DNA of 64,000 bases, taken from NCBI GenBank assembly GCA_016213205.1, contig JACRAZ010000003.1, positions 43,729-107,728 of the forward strand, in the 5' to 3' direction. Under the pieces are notes generated by a model. It had not been told where the DNA came from, did no database searches, and was given only the letters and a program-made list of their open reading frames with translations. The position numbers and the translations under genes were made by a program. Position 1 is the first letter of the stretch, and each line of letters begins with the position of its first letter. This document shows positions 39,725-49,200 of this stretch, in pieces. Source of the stretch: Burkholderiales bacterium. GTDB taxonomy: Bacteria; Pseudomonadota; Gammaproteobacteria; Burkholderiales; Burkholderiaceae_C.

Positions 39725-41215
39725 TCAGAGCGGGATTTCCACCGCGTCGGTGGCACGCACGAGCACCGCGCCGGTGCTGAGGGTGGCGTGGCGCTGCAGC
39801 CAGCGCATCGATTGGGCACGGGCCTGTTCGGCGGCCTCGGGGTCACCGGCGCGCAGCAGGCGCAGCATGCGTTGGCGGTAGAGCTCGGCCAGCTGCAGCG
39901 GGGCGCCGGCGCTGTCCACCGCGCCGACGATGCAGCCTTCGGCCTCGCGCAGCCGGTCGGCGCGCTCGAGCAGCAACGCCGCCAGCCACCAGTCGGGGCC
40001 GGTGTCGCCGGTGGCGGCCGGCAGCACCTGCTGGCCGAACACCACCGAGCGCAGGATGCGTTCGCCCAGCCGCACCGCGGCTTCGGCGCACGCCTGGATG
40101 GCCACCACCCGCAGGTGCAGCAGTTGCCCGATCTCGGCGCCTTGCGGGGCCGGGGGGCCGGGGACCAGCCATTCGTGGCGCTCGACCACGTCGTCCGCAT
40201 CGCGCAGGCCACGCAGGGCCAGGCCATGCAGGCCGCCCTCGCTGTGCGGCGTGATCGTGGCGTCGGGATGCTCACGCCGCAACTGCGCCTGCAGCGCATG
40301 CAGTGCCTCGACCAGGCTGCGGCCCGCGGCCGGCATCAGCGCGATGTGGATGTGAACGTCGCCCTCGGGCTCGAACACCAGCACGCGGCGGCCGTCATCG
40401 GCCGCGTGCCAGCCCAGCGGCAGGTCGATCTGGGCCTGGATCGCGGCGCAGGCCAGCGTGGCGCTGCGGGCCGCATGGTCCACCGACATCAGGCGGGGCA
40501 CCTCGCCGGCGCCGGCCTCCCGCACCTGCCGGTTGGTGGCATGGCCGGGGTCGAAGGATTCGGTGTTGTCGGACAGCGCCGCATCGCCGAAGGCCGGCGC
40601 GAGCAGCGACACGTCGATGTCCGGTGCCATGGCGGTGGGGGCCGCAGGCGGCGCCGGCACGGCCATCGGCGCGCGCTGGCCCGGCGGCCACAGCGGCACC
40701 GTCGGGCCCGCGGGTTCGTCGAGGCGGAAGGACCCGATCGCGGCCTGCCACAGATCGCCCAGCACGTCGGCCATCGCGGCCGAGGCCGACAGGCGCAGCA
40801 GCACCAGCCGGCCACCGTCCTCGAACAAGGCGAAACGCACCCGGGTGACGCCCAGTTCGCACGGCCGCTCGGCCTCGCCCGTCACCGCGGCCAGGCCACC
40901 CGGGCCCTGCGCCGCGCCGAGCACGGCCTCGCCCAGGCCCGGCGTGCGCAGGCCCTGCTGGGCCAGCAGGTACAGCGCCCAGCCGCTGAGCGAACCTTCG
41001 GCATAGGCGGGCCGCGCGGCCACCGAGAACACGATCGCCGCATGCGGCGCACTCACCGTGGCCAGCGGCAGCAGCTGCGCCGGGTCGGAAAAGTCGGGCG
41101 CCTCGTCCGGCAGCGCATGGCTCGGCCACTCTGCCGGCAGGCGGAGGCTGAAGCCGAGGCTGGCTGTGCGTGCCGGAAAGCGGCGCACCGGCGGCGCCGC
41201 GGAGGCTGGGGTCAT
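39725..41215 (-). CDS. protein of unknown function with two DcrB-like halves
   Basis: A 496-residue protein I do not recognise at family level. It has no signal peptide or membrane span. Two parts look alike in outline: residues about 15-175 (SLGFSLRLPAEWPS... then VTRVRFALFEDGGRLVLLRLSASA) and about 255-385 (ACAAIQAQIDLPLGWHAA... then HLRVVAIQACAEAAVRLGERILRSVVF). Each resembles the small alpha/beta DcrB/PsbP-like fold. A C-terminal helical region (about 400-480) with LLLERADRLREAEG could be TPR-like. It is the second gene of a two-gene unit with a 62-codon gene, overlapping it by ATGA. Confidence 0.6.
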   Translation of the reverse strand: MTPASAAPPVRRFPARTASLGFSLRLPAEWPSHALPDEAPDFSDPAQLLPLATVSAPHAAIVFSVAARPAYAEGSLSGWALYLLAQQGLRTPGLGEAVLGAAQGPGGLAAVTGEAERPCELGVTRVRFALFEDGGRLVLLRLSASAAMADVLGDLWQAAIGSFRLDEPAGPTVPLWPPGQRAPMAVPAPPAAPTAMAPDIDVSLLAPAFGDAALSDNTESFDPGHATNRQVREAGAGEVPRLMSVDHAARSATLACAAIQAQIDLPLGWHAADDGRRVLVFEPEGDVHIHIALMPAAGRSLVEALHALQAQLRREHPDATITPHSEGGLHGLALRGLRDADDVVERHEWLVPGPPAPQGAEIGQLLHLRVVAIQACAEAAVRLGERILRSVVFGQQVLPAATGDTGPDWWLAALLLERADRLREAEGCIVGAVDSAGAPLQLAELYRQRMLRLLRAGDPEAAEQARAQSMRWLQRHATLSTGAVLVRATDAVEIPL

Positions 41216-41400
41216 GACTGGCGTGGTGTCGGGAACATCTCCCGCAGCGCGTTATACGCTTGCGAGCGCAGGTGTGGAAACAGTTCGATCAAGGCCTGGT
41301 GGACCTGGGCCTCGCGGCTCTGGGGGTTCGGCTCCACGGCGGCCTGCGCGCCGGTGGCGGTGCGGTGGGCAACAGCGGGGTGTGGGGCGGAATTGTGCAT
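41212..41400 (-). CDS. small protein of unknown function
   Basis: A 62-residue soluble peptide beginning MHNSAPHPAV, with a C-terminal helical part (REAQVHQALIELFPHLRSQAYNALREMF). It ends in an ATGA overlap with the following 496-residue protein, which supports a real coupled gene. A longer frame upstream to 41511 would run through the GAAAC-type sites, so the short form is preferred. No family recognised. Confidence 0.5.
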   Translation of the reverse strand: MHNSAPHPAVAHRTATGAQAAVEPNPQSREAQVHQALIELFPHLRSQAYNALREMFPTPRQS

Positions 41401-41467
41401 GCTCGGGCTCCTGGCGCCGCAGATCAGCGGCCATGGGGTCAGTGTCCCGGCACCACGCATCAGCCCG

Positions 41468-41494
41468 GCTTCACCAGCGCGAGCCGGCTGTTTC
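41468..41494 (-). promoter_or_regulatory. paired GAARC half-sites upstream of the two-gene unit
   Basis: On the minus strand GAAAC (41494-41490) and GAAGC (41472-41468) are in direct orientation, 22 bp apart. The first is embedded in GCAACAAACGAAAC, which is identical to the site upstream of the globin gene. The proximal half-site is 68 bp from the 41400 start codon. Confidence 0.5.
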
Positions 41495-41526
41495 GTTTGT
41501 TGCGTGCGCAAGGGGGGAGGCCCGGC

Positions 41527-42624
41527 TCAGCGGCCCGCGGGTCGGGGGTGTTGCGCGAGCCAGCGGTCCAGCAGGCGGCGCGCCACCAGGTCGGTCGGGT
41601 GCGGGCGGGGCTCATCCAGTGCATCGCGCACGGCCTGCACGGCGTTGCGGACATCGGGCACGAGCGCGCCGAACTTGTCGGCCACCGCGATGACACGTTG
41701 CGCCTCGGGCTCGAACTCGTCGGCACGCAGGGTGTGCGTGTCGCGCATGCGGCGCCTCAGTTCGCCGGCCAGCATCAACAGGCCGTCATGCACCGGCTCG
41801 GCCAGCGCCGCGGCGTCCGGCGGGTCGTTGCTGTCCAGAAAGATCAAGGCCTGGTCGCACCAGGCGGAGCGCAGCATGGTCGCGAGCGCCGCCGTCAGGT
41901 CCGGGTGCGCGTGGACCTTCTGCAGCGCGAGTGCGCGGATGTCCGGCGTCTCGAAGCGGGAGGTCTGGTTCATCAGCGACACCAGGTCGCGCTGCGGATC
42001 GGCCGCCTGCACCTGTTCACGCACCCAGCGGTCGCGCTCCTGGTGCTCTTCGGTCTGGCGCACCTGGGCGTCCACCGCGCGCTGCTGCTGGTGGGCCATC
42101 CACTGCAGCAGCATCAGTGCGCACAGCAGCAGCGACACGGCGCCTACCACCAGCACCGGCAGGCGCCAGGCCCAGGCGGCCTCGCCGCCCGCCGCCGGCC
42201 GCAGGCCCGGCCACAGGGCCAGCGCCGCGCCGGCCAGCAGCAGCAGCGGCCAGGGCACGAACAGCCAGCCGCGCACCGGCAGCAACGCCCAAGGCACCTG
42301 CGACGGCGGCTCCAGCCGGATGGCCGCCGCCAGGCCGTTGACCAGCACCGCTGCGGCCACGGCCAGCAGCACCACCAGCAACGCGGTGCCACGGCCCAGG
42401 CCCAGCCAGTCGAACCCGCCACGCCAGGTGGCGATGCCGTAGGCCAGCCACAAGGCCCCCAGGAACGGCAGGCTGGCCATCGCCACGCCCAGCACGCGGC
42501 CGCCATCGCGGCCACTGGCCTGCGACAGGCCCATGCCCATGAGCACCATGCCGCTGAGCAGGGCCACCGCCATCGCCAGGCTGGCGAACAGTTGTCCGGC
42601 CAGGTGGCCGATCTGGTGTGTCAT
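41527..42624 (-). CDS. polytopic membrane protein of unknown function
   Basis: A 365-residue protein with about five hydrophobic spans in residues 5-185 and a soluble helical C-terminal half (about 190-365) containing ERDRWVREQVQAADPQRD and FLDSNDPPD. I recognise no family. The ATG at 42624 is supported by AGAGG six bases upstream. It is divergent from the globin gene and shares the paired GAARC promoter elements with it. Confidence 0.65.
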   Translation of the reverse strand: MTHQIGHLAGQLFASLAMAVALLSGMVLMGMGLSQASGRDGGRVLGVAMASLPFLGALWLAYGIATWRGGFDWLGLGRGTALLVVLLAVAAAVLVNGLAAAIRLEPPSQVPWALLPVRGWLFVPWPLLLLAGAALALWPGLRPAAGGEAAWAWRLPVLVVGAVSLLLCALMLLQWMAHQQQRAVDAQVRQTEEHQERDRWVREQVQAADPQRDLVSLMNQTSRFETPDIRALALQKVHAHPDLTAALATMLRSAWCDQALIFLDSNDPPDAAALAEPVHDGLLMLAGELRRRMRDTHTLRADEFEPEAQRVIAVADKFGALVPDVRNAVQAVRDALDEPRPHPTDLVARRLLDRWLAQHPRPAGR

Positions 42625-42675
42625 GGGTTGCCTCTGCACCGGCGGGTTGCGATGGCGGCATCGTCAGGCACCCCG

Positions 42676-42703
42676 GTTTCAGGCCGGCTGCCGGGCCGGC
42701 TTC
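42676..42703 (-). promoter_or_regulatory. paired GAARC half-sites upstream of the membrane protein
   Basis: On the minus strand GAAGC (42703-42699) and GAAAC (42680-42676) lie in direct orientation, 23 bp apart. The distal one is preceded by CAAACAAAT, similar to the other sites. The proximal half-site is 52 bp before the start codon at 42624. Confidence 0.45.
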
Positions 42704-42736
42704 ATTTGTTTGGTGCCCGGGCGCGGCGCAACAAAC

Positions 42737-42763
42737 GAAACCTGCCGGGGCCGGCGACGAAAC
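42737..42763 (+). promoter_or_regulatory. paired GAAAC half-sites upstream of the globin gene
   Basis: GAAAC at 42737-42741 and 42759-42763 are in direct orientation, 22 bp apart. The first lies in GCAACAAACGAAACCTGCCG. The proximal site is 61 bp before the globin start codon. Confidence 0.5.
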
Positions 42764-42823
42764 GCGCGCGATGCATGGCCTGCCGACACTGGCCCCCATC
42801 ACACCAACACTTCAGGGCCGACC

Positions 42824-43246
42824 ATGACTCCCGACCAGATCCGTCTCGTGCAATCGAGCCACGCCAGCGTGAAGCCCCAGGCGCGCGCCGCGGCCGATGC
42901 GTTCTACCGCCGGCTGTTCGAACTGGACCCCTCGCTGCGGGGCCTGTTCCATGGCGACATGGTGCACCAGGGCGAGCGCCTGATGCAGATGATCGGCGCC
43001 GCGGTGGGCCTGCTGGAGCGGCCGGAGACGCTGTTTCCGGTGCTGCATGCGCTGGGGGCGCGCCACGTCGGCTATGGCGTGCTGCCGCGCCACTACGACA
43101 CCGTGGGCACCGCACTGATCCGCACGCTGGGCGACCTGCTGGGCGATGCCTTCGGCGACGCGCACCGCGAGGCCTGGGCCGCGATGTTCGCGATCGTCAA
43201 GCGCGAGATGCTCTACACCGAGGTGCCCTTGTCGATGGCCGCCTGA
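42824..43246 (+). CDS. single-domain globin
   Basis: A 140-residue globin of the bacterial haemoglobin/flavohaemoglobin head type, likely binding O2 or NO at haem in the cytoplasm. The CD-corner Phe is in RGLFHGD, and the proximal His is in LGARHVGYGV. The H helix ends in FAIVKREMLYTEV. There is no reductase domain, so it needs an outside electron donor if it acts as a dioxygenase. Its last 34 bp overlap, in opposite direction, the 3' end of the neighbouring hybrid kinase gene. Confidence 0.88.
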   Translation: MTPDQIRLVQSSHASVKPQARAAADAFYRRLFELDPSLRGLFHGDMVHQGERLMQMIGAAVGLLERPETLFPVLHALGARHVGYGVLPRHYDTVGTALIRTLGDLLGDAFGDAHREAWAAMFAIVKREMLYTEVPLSMAA

Positions 43247-46215
43247 GCCGCGGCCCCGGCCTGCGCATCGGCGCCGGCGGCCGCCAGCAGCACGGCCAGC
43301 GCGCGCAAAAGCTCGGCCTTGCCGAAGGGCTTGTCCAGGCGCGGACAGCCGGTGAGGTCGAGGAACTGCCGCGCATCGGTGGACAGCGTGTCGCCGGTGA
43401 CGAACAGCACCCGCCGCGCCATCGGCGGATGGCGGCGCTGCACCTCGCGCCACAGCGCCGCGCCGTCCATCTCGGGCATGCGCAGGTCGCTGACGATGGC
43501 GTCGAAACGCGCCTCGTCCAGCAGTTCCAGCGCCACCGCGCCCGATTCGGCGCTGGCCACCTCGTAGCCCGCCGATTCCAGCATCTCGCGCATCAGGCCC
43601 GCGATGTCGGCCTCGTCGTCGACCACCAGCACCCGTGCGAGCGCCGGCGCTTCGGGCTCGCCGGCCAGTTCGGGGGCTGCGGCCGGCGCGCTGCCGGCCA
43701 GTGGCAGTGACAGCAGGAACACGGCGCCCCCATCGGCCGCGCGCTCGAGCCGCAGTTCGCCGCCATGCGCGCGCGCCAGCGAGCGCGACACCGCCAGCCC
43801 CAGCCCGGTGCCGCTGCCCTCGGCCTTGGTGGTGAAGAAGGGCTCGAAGACCTTCTCGGCCAGCGCGGGCGCGATGCCCGGGCCGTTGTCCGCCACCCGC
43901 AGCCACACCCGTGGCGGCTGGCCATCGGCCGGCGGCGCCAGGCCGGTGCTGACGCACACCAGGCGCGGCCCCGCCACCCCGGCCATCGCCTGCTGCGCAT
44001 TGACCAGCAGGTTCAGCACCACCTGGCCGATCTGGTCGGCATCCACCTCCACCAGCGGCAGGCCATCGGCCAGCTCGAGCCGCAGCGTGATGCCGTGGCT
44101 GCGCCAGGCATAACCCAGCATGTCGGTGGCCGCCTGCACCAGCCCGTTCAAGGCCACCGGCGCGCGCTGCGCGGGCTTGCTGCGCGCCATGTCCAGGAAG
44201 GTGCGCACGATGCGGCCGCAGCGCTCGGCCGCTTCGCGGATGCGGGAGGCGTCGGCACGCAGCGCCGGGTCGTCGAGCTTGTCCTCCAGCAGGCCGGCGC
44301 GGCCCATCACCACCGCCAGCGGGTTGTTCAGTTCATGCGCCACCCCGGCCAGCAGGCCGCCCATCGTGCCCAGCTTCTCGCTCTGGCGCAGGGCCTCGCG
44401 CTGGCGCTCGATCTGGTCCTGGGCGGCGCGGCGCTCGGTGAGGTCGACCATCGAGGCGGTGAAGTGCACCTCGCCATCCAACTCGGTGCGCCACAGCAGC
44501 AGCTCGACCGGGAATTCATGCCCATCGCTGTGGCAGGCCAGCAGCTCGACCCGGCGGCCGAGGAAGTTGCGCCGCTGGCCAGCCACAAGCTGCGCCAGGC
44601 CGTCGACATGCTGCGCGCGCAACCGCTCGGGAAACAGCTCGGCCACCGGGCTGCCCAGCGCCTGGCTGCGGGTGCGTCCGAACATGGCCTCGGCGGCCGG
44701 GTTGAACTCGACGATGCGGCCGCGGGCATCGGCGGCGACGATGGCCGCCAGCGTGCAATCGATGATGGCCGAATTGAGCGCTTCGCGCCGATGCTCGCGC
44801 CGCTGCAGTTCGTGCTCGCGTCGCTGCAGCTCGCGCTGGGCGCGGAACACCTCGGTCACCGCGTCCACCCACGCACGCCAGCGGCGTTGCAGCTGCGGCG
44901 GCGGTGCATCCGGGTCGGCCGACAACGCCCGCAGGTAGCCCAGCACCCGCAGCGCCGGCGCGACCACCTGGCGCGACAGCCACCACTGCCCGGCCAGGAA
45001 CATGGCCAGCAGCGCGGCGGCCACCAGCGCGTTGGGCAGCAGGCTGGCCAGCACCGCGCTGCGCTGTGCCGACAAGGGCTGCGCCACCAGCACGGCCCAG
45101 GGCATGTCGGCGCGCCGTGCGGCCGCCAGCAGCCAGCCCGCGCCGTGCTGCGGTGGCCCCGGCTGGCGCAGGGCGCGCTCCACCGCCTCCAGCGGCAGGC
45201 CCGGTGGCAGGTGATCGGCCAGCGCGGTGCGCAGGGCCAGGCGCGGGGTGCCGCTGCCGGTGGGCCGGCCCACCGGCGGCGGCTGTAGCGGTGCGGCCGA
45301 ATCGGCCAGCACTTCCGCCTTGTCGTTGACGACCCAGAACCGGCCCGGCGCGGCCTCGGCCCAGCCCGCCAGGCGCTGCTGCAGCACCTCGAGCCGGACA
45401 TCCACCGTGACCTCGCCCACGTAGGCGCCGTCGATCAGCACGGTTGCGCCATGCGACACCACCGCCCGGCCGGCCAGCGGGCTCAGCCGGGGTGAACCCC
45501 ACCAGGTGGTGCGCGGTGCGTTGCGCGCCAGCCAGTCGCGCCGGGCCTGCGCGGCCTGGTCGCGCACCGCGGCCATCGCGGTGAGCCCATCGGTGCCCAT
45601 GGCCGCAACGATGCGGTCGGCCGCCAGCCACGGGTAGCCGAAGCCCGTGTTGCTGCCCGTGCCGGCGTACCAGCTGGCCTCGAAGCCCGGGGCGCGCTGG
45701 TGGGCCACCCGCGCCTGCTCGATGAAGCCTGCCGCACGCCGCAGCCAGGCCTCGGGCGGCGCGCTGCCGTCGGGCGCGGCCCACCAGAACTGGCCATGAC
45801 GCTCGCGCTGCGCGGCGGTGGCGCTGTCGAGCGTGAAGCCATCGGGACGGCCCCGGTGCCAGCGCGGCCCCACGGCCTGGCGCAGGCCGGGGCCGGGATC
45901 CGGCGGCTCGTGCCAGCGCGCGACCAGCAATGCGCGCAGGTCGTGCACATGGTCCATCGCCGGCCGCACCAGGTGCTGCAGCTCCGATGCACGCTGCTCC
46001 AGGCGCAGCTGCACCGACGCCTCGGCCTCGCGCAGGCGCTGGTGGTACTGCAGCGCGGTGAGCAGCGCCAGCAGGCCCAGCACCGGCAGGGTCAGCGTCC
46101 ACAGCAGGCGCCGCGCGGCGGCCAGCACGGCCTGGTCGGGCTCGGCCTCGGTGGCCGCCGGCACGGCCTGGTCGCGGTGTGCCGCATCAGGCGGGCTGCG
46201 GCGCACGCGCTTCAC
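43213..46215 (-). CDS. hybrid sensor histidine kinase (downstream paralogue)
   Basis: A 1000-residue membrane kinase. Two spans (about 38-58 and 388-410) bracket a large periplasmic sensor of the Cache type (inferred from layout). A PAS domain follows (IVEFNPAAEAMFGRTRSQALG). The HisKA phospho-acceptor is His near 627 in HELNNPL. The HATPase has NLLVNAQQAM, DNGPGIAP and GTGLGLAVS. A C-terminal receiver (about 860-975) has VVDDEAD and the phospho-Asp near 910 in SDLRMPEMDG. It overlaps the upstream paralogue by ATGA. The ligand is unknown. Confidence 0.92.
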   Translation of the reverse strand: MKRVRRSPPDAAHRDQAVPAATEAEPDQAVLAAARRLLWTLTLPVLGLLALLTALQYHQRLREAEASVQLRLEQRASELQHLVRPAMDHVHDLRALLVARWHEPPDPGPGLRQAVGPRWHRGRPDGFTLDSATAAQRERHGQFWWAAPDGSAPPEAWLRRAAGFIEQARVAHQRAPGFEASWYAGTGSNTGFGYPWLAADRIVAAMGTDGLTAMAAVRDQAAQARRDWLARNAPRTTWWGSPRLSPLAGRAVVSHGATVLIDGAYVGEVTVDVRLEVLQQRLAGWAEAAPGRFWVVNDKAEVLADSAAPLQPPPVGRPTGSGTPRLALRTALADHLPPGLPLEAVERALRQPGPPQHGAGWLLAAARRADMPWAVLVAQPLSAQRSAVLASLLPNALVAAALLAMFLAGQWWLSRQVVAPALRVLGYLRALSADPDAPPPQLQRRWRAWVDAVTEVFRAQRELQRREHELQRREHRREALNSAIIDCTLAAIVAADARGRIVEFNPAAEAMFGRTRSQALGSPVAELFPERLRAQHVDGLAQLVAGQRRNFLGRRVELLACHSDGHEFPVELLLWRTELDGEVHFTASMVDLTERRAAQDQIERQREALRQSEKLGTMGGLLAGVAHELNNPLAVVMGRAGLLEDKLDDPALRADASRIREAAERCGRIVRTFLDMARSKPAQRAPVALNGLVQAATDMLGYAWRSHGITLRLELADGLPLVEVDADQIGQVVLNLLVNAQQAMAGVAGPRLVCVSTGLAPPADGQPPRVWLRVADNGPGIAPALAEKVFEPFFTTKAEGSGTGLGLAVSRSLARAHGGELRLERAADGGAVFLLSLPLAGSAPAAAPELAGEPEAPALARVLVVDDEADIAGLMREMLESAGYEVASAESGAVALELLDEARFDAIVSDLRMPEMDGAALWREVQRRHPPMARRVLFVTGDTLSTDARQFLDLTGCPRLDKPFGKAELLRALAVLLAAAGADAQAGAAAQAAIDKGTSV

Positions 46216-49200
46216 TGCTGCAGCAGTGCCGACACGCCGGCCAGCAGGTCGGCCTTGGCGAACGGCTTGTCCAGCCGCTGGCAGCCGGTGGCATCGAGGA
46301 ATTCACGCGCCCCGGGCGAGAGCGTGTCGCCAGTGATGAACAGCATGCGTGCCGCCAGCGCCGGATGGGCCTGCTGCACCTCGGCGCGCAGCGCGGCGCC
46401 GTCCATGTCGGGCATGCGCAGATCGCTGACGATCGCGTCGAACCGTGCCGTGGCCAGCAGCTCCAGTGCCACCGCCCCCGATTCGGCCACCGCCACCTCG
46501 TGGCCGGCGGACTCGAGCATGTCGCGGATCAGCTCGGCCACCTCGGCCTCGTCGTCCACCACCAGCACCCGCGACCGCTGGGCGCCGGCGGTGTCGTCGT
46601 CCAGCGTTGCCGATTCGGTGATCGGCCCTGCCTCGCCCGACAGCGGCAGGCTCAGCCTGAAGCAGGCGCCGCCCAGCGGCGATACCGTCTCGAGGCTGAG
46701 GTTGCCGCCGTGCTCTCGCGCCAGCGTGCGCGACACCGCCAGCCCCAGGCCGGTGCCGATGCCCTCGGCCTTGGTGGTGAAGAACGGTTCGAAGATCTTC
46801 TCGGCCAGCTCGGGCGCGATGCCATCGCCGCTGTCGGCCACGCGCAGCCATACGCGGGGTTCGCGGTCGTTGCGCGGCCGCTCCACCCCGGTGCTCACGT
46901 GCACCCGGCGCACCCGCTGCGGTGTGGTGGCGGTGGCGGCATCGGCGCCACGTTCGGCCGCCGGCGCGGCGCTGCCGGCCCCGGTGAGCGCCTGCTGCGC
47001 ATTGACCAGCAGGTTCAGCACCACCTGGCCGATCTGGTCGGCATCGGCATTGACCTTGGGCAGCGCCGGCGTGAGCTCCAGCGTCAGCGTGATGCCATGG
47101 CTGCGCCAGGTGTAGCCCAGCATCTCGGCGGCGGCCTGCACCAACTCGTTGAAGGCCACCGGCGTGCGCTGCGCCGGCTTGCTGCGCGCCATGTTCAGGA
47201 AGGTACGCACGATGCGGCCGCAGCGGTCGGCCGCTTCGCGGATGCGTTGCGCGTCCGAGCGCAGATCGGCCAGCTGCTGCGGCTGCGCGGGGCCGGGCTG
47301 CGTGGCCGCCGCGTCGACCATCTGCTCGCACTTCTCTTCCAGCAGGCTGGCCCGGCCCAGCACGATGGCCAGCGGGTTGTTCAGCTCGTGCGCCACGCCG
47401 GCGAGCAGGCTGCCCATGGCGCTGAGCTTCTCGCTCTGGCGCAAGGCTTCGCGCTGGCGTTCGATTTCCAGCGCCGCCGCCCGCCGCTCGGACAGATCCA
47501 CCAGCGAGGCCGTGAAGTGCGCCTCCCCGGCCACGTCGGCGCGCCACAGCAGCATCTCCACCGGAAACTCGCTGCCGTCGGCACGCAGGGCCTGCATCTC
47601 GACGCGATGGCCCAGCAGGCGGGGCGTGCCGCCGGCGGCGATGCGGCGCATGCCGGCCTCGTGCCCTTCGCGGAAGCGCTGCGGGATGATCACCTCGGAC
47701 ACGGGCCGGCCCAGTGCCGCCTCGCGGCTGAGGCCGAACATCGCCACCGCCGCCGGGTTGAACTCGACGATGTGGCCGCGTGCATCGGCCGCCACCAGCG
47801 CGGCCAGCGCATGGTCGACGATGGCGGACTTGAAGGCCTCGCTGCGGCGCTCGGCCGCACGCGCGGCGCGCTGCTCGTCGAAGGTGCGGCTGACCACGCG
47901 GGCCCAGGGTTGCCAGCGCGGCGGCAGCTCGGGCTCGGGCGCCGCGGGGTCCTGCGACTTCTGCTGCAGGTAGCCCATCACGCTGAGCGCGGGCTCGATG
48001 ACACGCCGGCGCAGCAGCGACTGGGCGTGCATGAACATGCCCAGCAGCGCCAGCGCGATCAACGTGAACGGGGCCAGCCCAGGCAGCATCTGCACCAGCA
48101 GGCTGCGGTCGGCCAGGGCCACCACCAGGATCCAGGGCGCATCGGCCACGTCCAGCGCGATCACGCGGTGCCCGGCCAGCGCCACCGCGCGGCCGCCCGA
48201 ATGGCGTGCCAGCGCCAGGGCCTGCGCGTCCAGGCCGGCGGGCAGGGGCCGCGGCGTGGCGCTGCGGCTGGCGGCTGCGGGAGTGTTGGGCCGCCCGCCA
48301 CCGCGTTGGCCTGTCTCGCCGCGTTCGGCCAGCACTTCGCCCGCTTCGCTCAGCACCCACCAGGACACGTTTTCCAGCGTGCCCACCGGCTGCGCCGCGG
48401 CCACGCGGGCGATGCTGCCGAGCCGGATGTCGGTGGCGACGATGCCGCGGAAGTCATCCCCGTCGTACACCGGCGCCGCGTGGGTCACGCGGGGGCCCTC
48501 GTCGCCATCACGCTGCACCGGCAGCCAGTAGGCGCGGCGCTCGTTGTTGGCCTCGGGCCGGCCGCCGGCAAACACCGGCGAGGCGTAGGCGCGGTCCAGC
48601 GCCTGCTCCAGCGTCTGCGCGCGCTGGCTCTCGAGCAGCGCCTGGCTCGGCACCCAGGGGTAGCGGGCCATCCAGCGCTCGGGCCAGGCCAGGAACACCG
48701 AAGCCGCCAGGTCGGCATGGCGGCTGTGGGCCAGCTCGGCGGTGCGTGACAGCGACTGCATCAGCACCAGGCTCGTGTCCGGCGGCGGCGCTGGCAGCGG
48801 CCACAGCAGCTGGGCGCTGCCGGCATGCAGCAGCGGCGGCAGGCCATCCAATGCGTGGCCGTCGGGCGTGGCGGGGGCGTCCGGGTCGGTGCCGGGGCGC
48901 GGGCGCATCGCATCACGCAGGGCCCGGTCGGGCGCCGTGGGCGGCGAGACCAGGCCACGCTCGGCCATCACGCGCAGGTCGGCCACATGGTCGCTGGCCA
49001 CGCGGGCCAGGGCCTGCAGCGACGCGTGCTGCTGCGTGGCCTGGCGCTCGAGTTCGGCCACCACCGCGCCACGCGCCTGATAGGCCTGCCAGCCGGCCAG
49101 CACCAGCAGCAGCGCGAACAGCGGCGTCGCGATGACCCAGATCTGGCGCCGGTAGCGCCGCACCAGGTTGTCGGCCGACACCTCGGGCGCGACCCGGTAG

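Noticed and set aside
41401..41511. A longer version of the 62-residue gene beginning at 41511
   Set aside because: It would place coding sequence over the conserved GAAAC promoter elements; the ATG at 41400 is more plausible.
42784..42792. A GACACTG element recurring in the 5' regions at 41.4, 42.8 and 50.65 kb
   Set aside because: Its distance from the GAAAC half-sites varies widely (9 to over 40 bp) so it does not behave like a -10 box; kept only as a side note.
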